From contig NZ_LAQT01000001.1 of the NCBI RefSeq assembly GCF_001294205.1, positions 310,001-374,000 of the forward strand: a stretch of DNA of 64,000 bases, written 5' to 3'. The notes below the pieces were generated by a model. The model searched no databases and was not told the origin of the DNA. It worked only from the letters and a program-made list of their open reading frames with translations. How positions within the stretch are numbered: the first letter of the stretch is position 1; every line of letters starts with the position of its first letter. This DNA comes from Amantichitinum ursilacus. GTDB taxonomy: Bacteria; Pseudomonadota; Gammaproteobacteria; Burkholderiales; Chitinibacteraceae. This document shows positions 37,648 to 46,564 of the stretch, in pieces. The translations under genes and the position numbers were made by a program.

Positions 37648-39963
37648 ATGCCGACGCTGTTACAAAATCGGTTCCAGTTGCAAAAACTCTTGGGCGAAGG
37701 CGCTCAGGGCAAGGTGTGGCTGGCGCATGATCAACGCCTGGACCGGCAGGTTGCCGTCAAACAAGTGCGCGCCAGCAGTTACAACGCCGCGCAGACCAAG
37801 CTTGCAAGCCGCTTGCAACACGCGCACGTGGTGGCGCTGCATGATGCGTTTGATGCCGAGGGCGAACACTGGCTGGTGTTCGAATATGTGCAAGGCCAGA
37901 CGCTGGCGGCGTATCTGAAGAGCGCGGGCCGGATGACGCCGTCCCAAGCGGTGGACGTGGCCATCGGCGTGCTCGATGGCTTGGCCGTGGCGCATGCTCA
38001 AGGCGTTATCCATCGCGATATCAAGCCGCAGAACATCATGCTCGACGGCGAACTGCGTCCGCGCATTATGGATTTTGGTATTGCCGCCGCGCGTGGCGCG
38101 CAAGCCAGTGCACAGGGCACGGCCGCGTATATGGCGCCGGAAGTGATCAACAATCTGCCGGTGGATGCGCAGGCCGATATTTTCGCGGTCGGCATGACGC
38201 TGTATCAGATGTTGACCGGGCAACAGGCGGTGGCGGGCGAATCGGCGTGGGCGATCATGTATCGCATTGCCACGCAGCCGATCGCACCGCCGTCCTCCAT
38301 CGAATCCGCGATTGATGAAAAGCTCGATCATCTGGTGATGGTCGCCTTGTTCAAAGACCCGCGCGAACGCTTTACCGACGCCGCTGCCATGCGCGATGCG
38401 CTTAAAACCTGGCGCGGCGAACATGCGGCGCAAGAAGGACACGACGATCGCCAGAGTACGCTGGATTTTTTGCTGCGGCGCATGCGCCATACCAGCGATT
38501 TTCCGGCGTTGTCGCAGGCCATCAGCGCGATCAACAAGATCAACGAATCGGATGCCGAGCGGCTGCAAGTGCTGTCGGGCGTCATCCTGAATGATTTTTC
38601 CCTGGTCAACAAACTGCTGCGCATCGTCAATTCAGCCAGCTATGGCCAGTTTGGCGGCACCATCAGCACGATCTCGCGCGCGATTGTGATTCTGGGTTTC
38701 GACACGATCCGCAACCTGGCCATTACCTTGTTGTTGCTTGAGCATATGCACAACAAAGCGCAGGCCAACAAGCTGAAAGAGTCGGTGCTACGCGCGTTTT
38801 TTGGCGGCGTGCTGGCGCGCGAGATCGGCCGCAAAGCCGGTGCGCGCGATATGGAAGAGGTGATGATTTGCGGCATGTTCCATCACCTGGGCAAGCTGCT
38901 GACCATCTATTACTTTCCGGAAGAGCAGCAGGAAATCAGTCGCAAAGTGGAAGGTGGCGCGAAAGAAGATGTGGCCGTGGTGGCGGTGTTGGGCTTGTCT
39001 TATGACGAGTTGGGTATCGGCATTGCCAAACATTGGTTGTTCCCTGATCGCATCGTCAATGCCATGCGGCCGTTGCCGGACGGCATGCCGCGCGAGCCAA
39101 ATAATCAGAATGAGCGTTTGCGGGTGTTTGCCAATCTCAGCGCACGGCTGGTGCCGCTGGTGGGGATGGGTGCGAACGAGCAGCAAAAAGAAATGACCAC
39201 GCTGCTGCGCCAGTACGGCGGGGCCACCCGACTGGGCGCACGCGAGCTACAAGATGTGCTGCGCAGCGCGGCTGATGTGCTGTACTCACATCTGTCGGCC
39301 ATTGGCGTGGATGCGCGCAGTTCGGTGTTCTTGCGACAGTTGGCCAAGCAAAACGCGCGCGATTTGCCCGATGGCAAAGAAACCGCGCACGGGGACTCGC
39401 TGGAAGAATCGGTGCTGCATAACGACACCGAGCAACGCGCAGATATTGCGAGCGTGCTGTCGGCAGGCGTACAGGACATTACCAATACCCTGGTCAGCAG
39501 CTTTAATCTGAACGACGTGCTGCGCATGATTCTGGAAACGATGTATCGCGGCGTGGGCTTTGAGCGCGTGCTGTTCTGTACGCGTGACGCCAAAAAGCCG
39601 CTGATGCTGGCACGCTTTGGCTTTGGTAGCGATACGGCAGAGATCATTCCGCAGTTTCAGCTGGATACCACCAAAACCGGCGACGTGTTTCAGGTGGCGC
39701 TGGAACGCAATCTGGATATTCTGATTGACGATATTGACGCGCCCGCCATCGCCGAACGCGTGCCGCGCTGGTATCGCGAGAATATTCCGGCGGCCACGTT
39801 TATCATTTTTCCGCTGAAAGTGGGCGAACGCATGATCGGGTTTTTCTATGGCGACAAGCTGGAAGCCGGCTCGCTCAAGTTTGGGCCGAATGAGCTGAAT
39901 ATGCTGAAGACGCTGCGCAACCAGGCCATTCTGGCGATCCGGACCAAACAAGCCGGTGGCTGA
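37648..39963 (+). CDS. Ser/Thr protein kinase - HDOD - GAF signalling protein
   Basis: A 771-residue multidomain protein. Residues about 1-260 are a Hanks-type Ser/Thr kinase: Gly-loop GEGAQGKV at 16-23, ATP-anchoring K38 in VAVK, catalytic HRDIKPQN at 122-129, DFG at 142-144 and APE in YMAPEV. Residues about 272-470 match an HDOD domain (LRIVNSASYGQFGGTIS, then IVILGFDTIRNLAITLLLL). The C-terminal 160 residues look like a GAF sensor (VLFCTRDAKKPLMLARFGFG ... FIIFPLKVGERMIGFFYGDK). All kinase catalytic residues are intact. There is no membrane segment, so it is a cytoplasmic sensor kinase with unknown targets. Confidence 0.9.
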   Translation: MPTLLQNRFQLQKLLGEGAQGKVWLAHDQRLDRQVAVKQVRASSYNAAQTKLASRLQHAHVVALHDAFDAEGEHWLVFEYVQGQTLAAYLKSAGRMTPSQAVDVAIGVLDGLAVAHAQGVIHRDIKPQNIMLDGELRPRIMDFGIAAARGAQASAQGTAAYMAPEVINNLPVDAQADIFAVGMTLYQMLTGQQAVAGESAWAIMYRIATQPIAPPSSIESAIDEKLDHLVMVALFKDPRERFTDAAAMRDALKTWRGEHAAQEGHDDRQSTLDFLLRRMRHTSDFPALSQAISAINKINESDAERLQVLSGVILNDFSLVNKLLRIVNSASYGQFGGTISTISRAIVILGFDTIRNLAITLLLLEHMHNKAQANKLKESVLRAFFGGVLAREIGRKAGARDMEEVMICGMFHHLGKLLTIYYFPEEQQEISRKVEGGAKEDVAVVAVLGLSYDELGIGIAKHWLFPDRIVNAMRPLPDGMPREPNNQNERLRVFANLSARLVPLVGMGANEQQKEMTTLLRQYGGATRLGARELQDVLRSAADVLYSHLSAIGVDARSSVFLRQLAKQNARDLPDGKETAHGDSLEESVLHNDTEQRADIASVLSAGVQDITNTLVSSFNLNDVLRMILETMYRGVGFERVLFCTRDAKKPLMLARFGFGSDTAEIIPQFQLDTTKTGDVFQVALERNLDILIDDIDAPAIAERVPRWYRENIPAATFIIFPLKVGERMIGFFYGDKLEAGSLKFGPNELNMLKTLRNQAILAIRTKQAGG

Positions 39964-39973
39964 GCTTTGATAG

Positions 39974-40061
39974 GGTGGGTCTAGACCCACCACCCAATGC
40001 CGTAGAGGAGCATGCAACAGCAAATCTCTCGCTGGCTTTGAGTGGTGGGTCCAGACCCACC
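39974..40061. repeat. Paired-palindrome intergenic repeat, copy B
   Basis: Palindromes GGTGGGTCTAGACCCACC (39974-39991) and GGTGGGTCCAGACCCACC (40044-40061), 52 bp apart, beginning 10 bp after the kinase stop. The outer edges TAGG and CCTATGCG and the interior GAGCATGCA are shared with copies C and D. Confidence 0.85.
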
Positions 40062-40175
40062 CTATGCGTTTACGCGCGGATGCTCCCGCCCCGCAGGCCG
40101 GGCCGCGATTCGTGCTGCGGCGAGATGGGTTGGCGCGATCCGGAATTAAACAAGCCGGTGGCTGAGCTTATATAG

Positions 40176-40263
40176 GGTGGGTCTAGACCCACCACCCAAT
40201 GTAGCAAAGAAGCATGCAACAGCAAATCTCTCGCTGGCTTTGAGTGGTGGGTCCAGACCCACC
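40176..40263. repeat. Paired-palindrome intergenic repeat, copy C
   Basis: Palindromes at 40176-40193 and 40246-40263, identical to those of copy B and again 52 bp apart; the interior differs from copy B only near GTAGCAAAGA. It ends 8 bp before the oppF stop codon. Confidence 0.85.
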
Positions 40264-40271
40264 CTATGCGT

Positions 40272-41264
40272 TTACGCGCGGATGCAGGCGACCAGCGTGC
40301 CGGGCTGCGATTCGTGCAGCGGCGGGATGGTTTTGGCGCAGTCTTCAATCGCGCGCGGGCAGCGCGTGCGGAACACGCAGCCTGATGGCGGATTGATCGG
40401 CGAGGGCAGATCGCCCTGCAGAATCTGGATGACCTTGGCCTTTTCCAGTTCCGGGTCCGGCAGTGGAATCGCCGACATCAGCGCTTGCGTATACGGATGC
40501 GTTGGCCGCGCATACAGCGCTTCCTTGGTGGCCAGTTCCATCACATGGCCCAGATACATCACCAGCACGCGATCGCTGATGTGCTTCACCACCGCCAGAT
40601 CGTGCGCGATAAAGATCAGCGCCAGGCCCATCTCCCGCTGCAGTTCTTTCAGCAAGTTGATGATCTGCGCCTGAATCGACACGTCCAGCGCCGACACCGG
40701 CTCATCGCAAATCACCAGCTTCGGCTCCAGGATCAGTGCGCGGGCGATGCCGATACGCTGGGCCTGGCCGCCGGAAAACTCGTGCGGATAGCGATTGATC
40801 TGCTGCTCACGTAAACCCACGCGCACCATGATCGCACGCACGCGTTGCATCACTTCGTCGTTGGACAACTCGGGCTTATGCGTACGCAGTGGCTCGGCGA
40901 TGATTTGTGCCACGGTCATGCGCGGGTTGAGCGACGCCAGCGGATCCTGGAAGATCATCTGGATATCTTTGCGCGCGGTTTGCCAGTCGCCATGGCTGGC
41001 GCCACGCATTTCCTTACCCAGCCAGACGATGCTGCCCGCCGTGGCCGGAATCAGATTCAGCATCGCGCGCGACAGCGTGGATTTGCCGCAGCCCGATTCG
41101 CCCACCACGCCCAGCGTTTCGCCGGCGTACAAGTCAAACGACACCCCGTCCACCGCCTTCAGCGTGCGCGAGGGCTGCCACGGCCACGTATTGCCCTGGC
41201 GTACCTGAAAGTGCACTTTAACGTCGCGCACCGACAGGATCAGTTCTTTGTTTTGCTCAGCCAT
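40272..41264 (-). CDS. oppF: OppF/DppF-type peptide ABC transporter ATPase
   Basis: A 330-residue ATPase of the dipeptide/oligopeptide importer family. Walker A GESGCGKST, the signature EFSGGQAQRIGIARALILEP, Walker B LVICDEPVSALD, and the C-terminal oligopeptide domain with the Cys-containing SGCVFRTRCPRAIEDCAK. It overlaps the end of oppD by 8 bp and is the last gene of the operon; its 3' end lies in the duplicated repeat region. Confidence 0.95.
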   Translation of the reverse strand: MAEQNKELILSVRDVKVHFQVRQGNTWPWQPSRTLKAVDGVSFDLYAGETLGVVGESGCGKSTLSRAMLNLIPATAGSIVWLGKEMRGASHGDWQTARKDIQMIFQDPLASLNPRMTVAQIIAEPLRTHKPELSNDEVMQRVRAIMVRVGLREQQINRYPHEFSGGQAQRIGIARALILEPKLVICDEPVSALDVSIQAQIINLLKELQREMGLALIFIAHDLAVVKHISDRVLVMYLGHVMELATKEALYARPTHPYTQALMSAIPLPDPELEKAKVIQILQGDLPSPINPPSGCVFRTRCPRAIEDCAKTIPPLHESQPGTLVACIRA

Positions 41265-42255
41265 GGGCCACCTCTTTCAAGCGCAGGATAGGCTCACCGG
41301 TTTTGTGACAGGCGCGCAGCACGTGCGGCTTGCCCTCGGCCGGCAGCAGCGCCGGCAGCACCTGGTGGCAATGTTCGTCAGCCAGGCTGCAGCGTTCGCA
41401 GAACGGACAGCCCGCTGGCATATGCGCCATATTGGGTGGATTACCCGGAATCGAAATCAGCTCAGCGCCATCGTGGTCCAGACGCGGCAGGGCGTTCAGC
41501 AAACCGATGGTGTACGGGTGGGTGGCGTCGTAGAAGATGTCGCGCGCGCCGCCGTACTCCATGGTGCGGCCGCCGTACATCACCATGACCTGGTCGCAAA
41601 TGCCGGCCACCACACCCAGATCGTGCGTGATCATGATGATGGCGGTGCCAAAGTCGCGCTGCAGTTCTTTCAGCAGCGTGATGATCTGCGCTTGCACGGT
41701 GACGTCCAGCGCGGTGGTGGGCTCATCGGCGATCAGGATTTCCGGTTCGCACAACAGGGCCATCGCGATCATCACGCGCTGACGCATACCGCCGGAGAAC
41801 TCATGCGGATACATATCCACGCGGCGGGCGGCTTCGGGAATTTTGACCGCGTCGAGCAACTGGATGGCACGCACGCGGGCGGCCTTGCGGCTGAGGCCCT
41901 TGTGCAGTTCCAGTACCTCGGTCATCTGGCGTTCTACCGTCAGATACGGGTTCAGCGACGTCATCGGATCCTGGAAGATCATCGAGATGCGGTCGCCGCG
42001 CACACGGTTCAATTCTTTGGCGGGCATGGTCAGCAGGTTTTTGCCTTCAAACAGCGCTTCGCCATTGGCGACGCCGTTTTTGGCCAGCAAACCCATCATC
42101 GCCAATACGGTCTGGCTTTTGCCCGAACCCGATTCGCCCACGATGCCGATGGTCTGGCCGCGTTCCAGGCTGAAATTGACGCCATTGACGGCACTGATTA
42201 CGCCATCGGGCGTACTGAACTTCACGCCCAGATTTTTAACTTCAAGCAGACTCAT
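41257..42255 (-). CDS. oppD: OppD/DppD-type peptide ABC transporter ATPase
   Basis: A 332-residue ATPase pairing with OppF. Walker A is GESGSGKSQ, the signature [20 protein letters not shown], Walker [12 protein letters not shown], and the C-terminal domain has [18 protein letters not shown] for an iron-sulfur site known in this family. ATG at 42255 with GAGG five bases upstream is preferred over a longer frame. It begins 7 bp after oppC. Confidence 0.95.
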   Translation of the reverse strand: MSLLEVKNLGVKFSTPDGVISAVNGVNFSLERGQTIGIVGESGSGKSQTVLAMMGLLAKNGVANGEALFEGKNLLTMPAKELNRVRGDRISMIFQDPMTSLNPYLTVERQMTEVLELHKGLSRKAARVRAIQLLDAVKIPEAARRVDMYPHEFSGGMRQRVMIAMALLCEPEILIADEPTTALDVTVQAQIITLLKELQRDFGTAIIMITHDLGVVAGICDQVMVMYGGRTMEYGGARDIFYDATHPYTIGLLNALPRLDHDGAELISIPGNPPNMAHMPAGCPFCERCSLADEHCHQVLPALLPAEGKPHVLRACHKTGEPILRLKEVAHG

Positions 42256-42262
42256 GGCGTCC

Positions 42263-43177
42263 TCACCGGTCTTTCGGGTCAAATGCATCGCGCAGGCCGT
42301 CGCCAATATAGTTGGCACAGCTCAGCGTGGCGCACAGGAACAAGGAAGGGAACAGCAGCATCCACGGTTGCTGGTCCATTTTGCCCACGGAATCACCAAT
42401 CAGCGCGCCCCAGCTGGTCATCGGCTCTTGCACGCCCAGGCCCAGGAAAGACAGCACCGATTCGGTGAGGATGACGCCAGGTACGGTTACGGTGGTGTAG
42501 ATGGCCACGATGCCCAGCAGATTAGGCACGATATGGCTGAAAATGATGCGATGCGTCGGCACACCGATGGCGTGCGCGGCTTCGACAAATTCGCGTGACT
42601 TGAGCGTCAGCGTCTGGCCACGCACCACGCGGGCGGTATCCAGCCACGAGAACACGGCAATCGTAATGATTACCAGATAAAACTCGCGCCCGAACAAGGT
42701 CATCATCAGGATGGCGATCAGCAGATACGGCACCGCGTACATCATGTCGACGATACGCATCATCACCGAGTCGGTTTTGCCGCCAAGAAAACCCGCGACC
42801 GCGCCCCAGGCAATGCCCAGCGCGACTGACGCGATGGTGCCCAGCAGGCCCACCAGCAGCGAGATACGGCCGCCAATCAGCGTACGCACCAGGATGTCAC
42901 GGCCGAGCTCATCCGTGCCAAACCAGTGTGTGCCCGCCCAGGTGGGTGGCAAGCTGATGGCGCCCCAGTCGGTGTCGTCAAATGAATGCGGCACCAGCCA
43001 CGGCCCGACAATACAGGCGACGGTAATCAACACCAGCAACACTACGCTGAACACGGCGGCTTTGTTGCGGGCAAAACGGTTCATGGCATCGCGCCACGGG
43101 CTGCGGCCCTTTACGGATTCGAGTGGCAGGTCCGCGACGGTGCCAGCCAGCGCAAGCTGTTTGCGTTTGGAGAACAT
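42263..43177 (-). CDS. oppC: OppC, peptide ABC transporter permease
   Basis: A 304-residue inner-membrane permease. The N-terminus is cytoplasmic, followed by a first helix KAAVFSVVLLVLITVACIVG, the periplasmic loop with GTHWFGTDELGRDIL (typical of OppC), and five more helices; the EAA loop EAAHAIGVPTHRIIFSHIVPN couples to the ATPases. ATG at 43177 with GAGG five bases upstream. Confidence 0.95.
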   Translation of the reverse strand: MFSKRKQLALAGTVADLPLESVKGRSPWRDAMNRFARNKAAVFSVVLLVLITVACIVGPWLVPHSFDDTDWGAISLPPTWAGTHWFGTDELGRDILVRTLIGGRISLLVGLLGTIASVALGIAWGAVAGFLGGKTDSVMMRIVDMMYAVPYLLIAILMMTLFGREFYLVIITIAVFSWLDTARVVRGQTLTLKSREFVEAAHAIGVPTHRIIFSHIVPNLLGIVAIYTTVTVPGVILTESVLSFLGLGVQEPMTSWGALIGDSVGKMDQQPWMLLFPSLFLCATLSCANYIGDGLRDAFDPKDR

Positions 43178-43184
43178 GGCTACC

Positions 43185-44120
43185 TCAGTAACGGATGCGC
43201 GGATCGAGCAGCGCGTACGCCAGATCGACAAGCAGGTTGAACACCACGGCAATCACCGTGATCAGCACGACCAGACCCAGCACCAGCGTGTAATCACGGT
43301 TGGAGGCGCCGTTGACGATCAGCTTGCCCAGGCCGGGCAGCGAAAACACGGTCTCGGTGACGACGGCCGCGGTAATCGCACTGATGGCCACCGGGCCCAG
43401 CACTGACGCCACGGGGATCAGCGCGGGCTTGAGCGCATGGCGGAACACGATGGTGCGCAGTGGCAAGCCCTTGGCGCGCGCGGTGCGGATAAAGTTGCTC
43501 GACATGGTTTCGATCAGGCCGGCGCGCATGATGCGGCCGATGGTGGCCACGTTGATCAGCGTTAACAGCGCCACGGGCAGGATCATATAGATGGCGTGGC
43601 CGTCCCAGCCGCCCGCGGGCAGCCAGCCGTTACCGTCCGGATGCTTGAGCCAGATCGCAAAGATCAGGATCAGCACCGGGCCCATCACAAACGACGGAAT
43701 GGTGTTGCCGATATTGCCCAGAAACATCACCACATAATCAATGATGCTGTTCTGGCGCAGCGCGGCGGCGATGCCAAGGATGACGCCGATCACCAGCGAC
43801 AGGATCACCGACAGACCGCCCACGGTGGCCGACACGGGCAGCGCTTGCGCCACCAGCGAGTTGACGCTCCAGTCGGCGTAGCGGAAAGACGCGCCTAAAT
43901 CGCCGTGCAACAAATCGTTCAGATAATACAAATACTGGCGCCACAAGGGCTGGTCCAGATGGTATTTGGCTTGAAGGTTGGCCAGTACGGCCGCGGAGAC
44001 TTGGCGTTCACTATCAAACGGGCCACCCGGGGTCAGGTGCAACATCAGATAGCACAGCGTAATGACGGCCAGTGCGGTGGGGATCGCCCACAGCAGCCGT
44101 CGCAAAATATAAGACCACAT
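43185..44120 (-). CDS. oppB: OppB, peptide ABC transporter permease
   Basis: A 311-residue permease. It begins MWSYILRRLLWAIPTALAVI, the usual OppB first helix, followed by TPGGPF and five further membrane segments; the coupling loop has RTARAKGLPLRTIVFRHALK. It forms the channel with OppC. It is separated from oppA by 144 bp that contain a hairpin, and from oppC by 7 bp. Confidence 0.95.
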   Translation of the reverse strand: MWSYILRRLLWAIPTALAVITLCYLMLHLTPGGPFDSERQVSAAVLANLQAKYHLDQPLWRQYLYYLNDLLHGDLGASFRYADWSVNSLVAQALPVSATVGGLSVILSLVIGVILGIAAALRQNSIIDYVVMFLGNIGNTIPSFVMGPVLILIFAIWLKHPDGNGWLPAGGWDGHAIYMILPVALLTLINVATIGRIMRAGLIETMSSNFIRTARAKGLPLRTIVFRHALKPALIPVASVLGPVAISAITAAVVTETVFSLPGLGKLIVNGASNRDYTLVLGLVVLITVIAVVFNLLVDLAYALLDPRIRY

Positions 44121-44152
44121 GTGTATTTATCTTCCTGGACGGAACGAAGAAA

Positions 44153-44175
44153 GGCGCGCCCTCTCGGGACGCGCC
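44153..44175 (-). terminator. Intra-operon hairpin between oppA and oppB
   Basis: On the operon strand: GGCGCG, T, CCC, GAGA loop, GGG, CGCGCC (44175 down to 44153), a nine-pair stem with one bulge, followed by TTTCTTC. It probably stops part of the transcripts after oppA, so that the binding protein exceeds the permease, as known for many binding-protein operons. Confidence 0.6.
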
Positions 44176-44264
44176 ATTATTCCAGAAATAAAGCGCAATT
44201 GGGGGCTTCTACTGACAGAGCGAGTACGGTGTTCCGCTTATAAAAAGCCCCGAATTTCAAACGC

Positions 44265-45881
44265 TTAATGTTTGATGATGTAGAAATCCTGGCTCAGGTA
44301 ATCATCCAGAAAGTTGGTGGTGGTGTAGCCCCCAACATACGATTTAACCAGGCGCGCTTTGGCGTACTGGAACATCGGGATGACCGCGTAATCGTCCATC
44401 GCAATGCCCATGGCTTTGGAGAACGACGCGTTGCGCTTGCCGGCGTCGGTTTGCTGGCCGCCTTCCTTGATCAGGTTATCGACGGCGGGGTTGCAATAGA
44501 ACGTGTCGTTTTGCGCGCTGCCGCAACGCACCAGGTCGAGGAAGGTGGTGGCGTCGTTGTAATCGGCGATCCAGGCGTTACGCGCAATCTGATAATTGCC
44601 GTCGTGACGCGTCTTCACAAAAACCTTGAACTCCTGGTTTTCCATGGTGGTCTGGATGCCCAGTTTGTTCTTCCATTCCGAACCCACAAACAACATCACT
44701 TTTTTGTGCATTTCGTTGGTGTTGTAGCTCAGCTTCAGGCTCAGCGGCTTTTTGCCCGGGCCATAACCGGCATCCGACAGCAGCTTTTTGGCCTCAGCCA
44801 CGCGCTGCGCCATCGGCTCTTTTTGCCATGCGTAAACGCTGGGGGTGCCGCCGTCAGTGCCCTTTACAAACAGGCTGTATGCCGGGGTTTCGCCGTTGCC
44901 GGTGACTTTTTGCGTGAGGATGTCGCGGTCGATCACCATCGTCAGCGCCTGGCGCACGCGTTTGTCTTTGAACTCAGGCAACTTGTTGTTCATGTTGAGG
45001 TAGTACACGCCCAGCCATGGGGTGTTACGCAGCTCTTTGCCAAAGTCTTTTTGCAGCGAGGCGTAGATGCCGGTCGGCAGTTGGTCGGTCCAGTCGATCT
45101 CGCCCGATTTGTACATTTTGAGCGCGGTATCGTCGCTCTCGGTCGGGTTGTAGGTCACTTTGGTGATCTGGACGGTTTTGGCATTCCAGTATTGCGGGTT
45201 CTTGGCCAGTACCACGCGGTTGTTGGGCACCCATTCGGCCATCGTGTACGCGCCGTTGGAAACCATCTTGCCCGGCTTGTTCCAGTCCTTGCCGCCTTTT
45301 TCCACGTTGGCTTTGTTCAGCGGGGCCATCGTGCTCATTGCAGCCAGACCCGGGAAGAACGGCACTACGTCGTTGGTTTTGACTTCGAGCGTGTACTTGT
45401 CAGTGGCTTTTACGCCCAGTTCTTTCGGCGCTTTTTTGCCGTCAACGATGTCTTTGGCGTTGGTGATGAATTCCAGCAGGATGGTGTACTTGGAACCGGT
45501 TTTCGGGTCGACCGTACGTTGCCACGAATACACAAAATCATCGGCCGTTACCGGCGAGCCATCCGACCACTTGGCATCTTTGCGCAGCTTGAACACCCAC
45601 GTGTGCGGGTCAGTCTGCTTCCAGCTTTCGGCCACACCCGGCAGGATCGCGCCATCGGCGCCGTTGCGCGTCAGACCTTCAAACAGGTCGCACAGGATGT
45701 AGTTGGATTGCTTGGTTTCGGCCAGGCTGGGGTCCAGCGAGTCGGGTTCGGTGCCGTTATGGCGAACCAGCTCTTGTTTGGCGGCCAGTTGCACGCCAGC
45801 GGGAACATTGGCAGCACTGGCTACCAGAGCGGCCAGGCCAAATGATGCTGCCAGTGCGGCGGCGATGATCTTGCATGTCAT
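44265..45881 (-). CDS. oppA: OppA, periplasmic oligopeptide-binding protein
   Basis: A 538-residue periplasmic binding protein. The signal peptide is KIIAAALAASFGLAALVASA; the mature part has EPDSLDPSLAETKQSNYILC and the family pattern FKLRKDAKWSDGSPVTADDFVYSWQR. Length is typical of OppA/MppA. ATG at 45881 has GGAG eight bases upstream. As first gene of oppABCDF it delivers peptides to the OppBC channel. Confidence 0.94.
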   Translation of the reverse strand: MTCKIIAAALAASFGLAALVASAANVPAGVQLAAKQELVRHNGTEPDSLDPSLAETKQSNYILCDLFEGLTRNGADGAILPGVAESWKQTDPHTWVFKLRKDAKWSDGSPVTADDFVYSWQRTVDPKTGSKYTILLEFITNAKDIVDGKKAPKELGVKATDKYTLEVKTNDVVPFFPGLAAMSTMAPLNKANVEKGGKDWNKPGKMVSNGAYTMAEWVPNNRVVLAKNPQYWNAKTVQITKVTYNPTESDDTALKMYKSGEIDWTDQLPTGIYASLQKDFGKELRNTPWLGVYYLNMNNKLPEFKDKRVRQALTMVIDRDILTQKVTGNGETPAYSLFVKGTDGGTPSVYAWQKEPMAQRVAEAKKLLSDAGYGPGKKPLSLKLSYNTNEMHKKVMLFVGSEWKNKLGIQTTMENQEFKVFVKTRHDGNYQIARNAWIADYNDATTFLDLVRCGSAQNDTFYCNPAVDNLIKEGGQQTDAGKRNASFSKAMGIAMDDYAVIPMFQYAKARLVKSYVGGYTTTNFLDDYLSQDFYIIKH

Positions 45882-46385
45882 TAAGGCTACTCCTGCCAAT
45901 CGTGTTGGCGTTCTGGTGCGATAACTCCCGGTATGCGGGTAAACCAGGTTGTTATCGCTGCTTCGGGTCTGGATACAGCCGCAGCGGTGGGCTGAGATCG
46001 GCTGGGGGCATAGCTTAGAACAATTCGGGCGATCCTACACAGTTCACTTTGCTGCCGCGCGCAAGCGTTAATACCGTTTGCGCGTGGCGGAATCGTCCAT
46101 CAAGGCCGCCCGGCTGCTGTGGTTGGCGCGGACTAACTTGATATAACGCAATGAATGCTTGGCTGGATTGCGCTCGAAGCCGATTTCAAAGAGCAGCAAG
46201 AGAGCAACTTCCATGCCACTGTAAGCATACTCGGCAAAGTGATGCGCATATCCAACAGATGTAAGCGATGGCGTCAGCACGGCTGCATGTTTGATAGCAC
46301 AAGAATGCGGACGCGATAGGCATGTACGCACAATTTTGGGTCGTTGTGTCCGGAATGATCCGGCTTGTGGGGCGTTCTGGTGCAT
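45882..46385. other. opp promoter region and an unassigned stretch
   Basis: About 500 bp without a convincing gene. The first 170 bp should carry the opp promoter, but I cannot assign boxes. From 46068 to 46427 the minus strand is open for 119 codons; its start would lie in the repeat copy D and it shows no ribosome-binding site or family motif, so it may be a decayed gene remnant. Confidence 0.4.
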
Positions 46386-46387
46386 AG

Positions 46388-46475
46388 GGTGGGTCGAGAC
46401 CCACCATTCAAAGCCATCGAGAAGCATGCACCGCTGAATCTCTTCGTGCCTTTGGCTGGTGGGTCTCGACCCACC
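46388..46475. repeat. Paired-palindrome intergenic repeat, copy D
   Basis: Palindromes GGTGGGTCGAGACCCACC (46388-46405) and GGTGGGTCTCGACCCACC (46458-46475), again 52 bp apart, with outer GCATAG and CTATGGG forming a longer inverted repeat. The interior shares GAGAAGCATGCA with copies B and C but is otherwise diverged. It lies just downstream of the gnd terminator. Confidence 0.85.
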
Positions 46476-46485
46476 CTATGGGCGT

Positions 46486-46513
46486 AAAAAAGCCGACCTT
46501 GCGGGTCGGCTTT
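46486..46513 (-). terminator. Rho-independent terminator of gnd
   Basis: Arms GCCGACC (46492-46498) and GGTCGGC (46504-46510), T6 following on the minus strand; about 50 bp after the gnd stop. Confidence 0.88.
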
Positions 46514-46564
46514 GGGGTTTTAACGCCGCATCGGGCACACGCTAGCGTGCGCCCCACGCCACAA

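Larger units (their letters stand above)
39936..40339. repeat. Tandem duplication (about 202 bp) across the kinase and oppF 3' ends
   Basis: The segment starting GATCCGGA at 39936 recurs at 40137 (offset 201-202 bp). The first unit holds the last codons of the kinase gene, a paired-palindrome repeat, and from about 40066 a decayed copy of the oppF 3' end (TTTACGCGCGGATGC, then GCGATTCGTGC); the second holds a decayed copy of the kinase gene tail (AAACAAGCCGGTGGCTGAGC at 40149), the second repeat and the true oppF end. Gene remnants are seen only in the unit where they are redundant. Confidence 0.8.

Noticed and set aside
39974-40263. The GGTGGGTC palindromes as ordinary rho-independent terminators
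   Set aside because: They have no T-run, come in pairs with fixed spacing and recur with conserved interiors, so they are better described as a repeat family, though they may also end transcripts.
41248-42468. A 406-codon plus-strand open frame opposite oppD
   Set aside because: Shadow frame; Walker motifs are on the minus strand.
44268-45845. A 525-codon plus-strand open frame opposite oppA
   Set aside because: Shadow frame caused by GC-rich codon bias; OppA has a signal peptide and family motifs.
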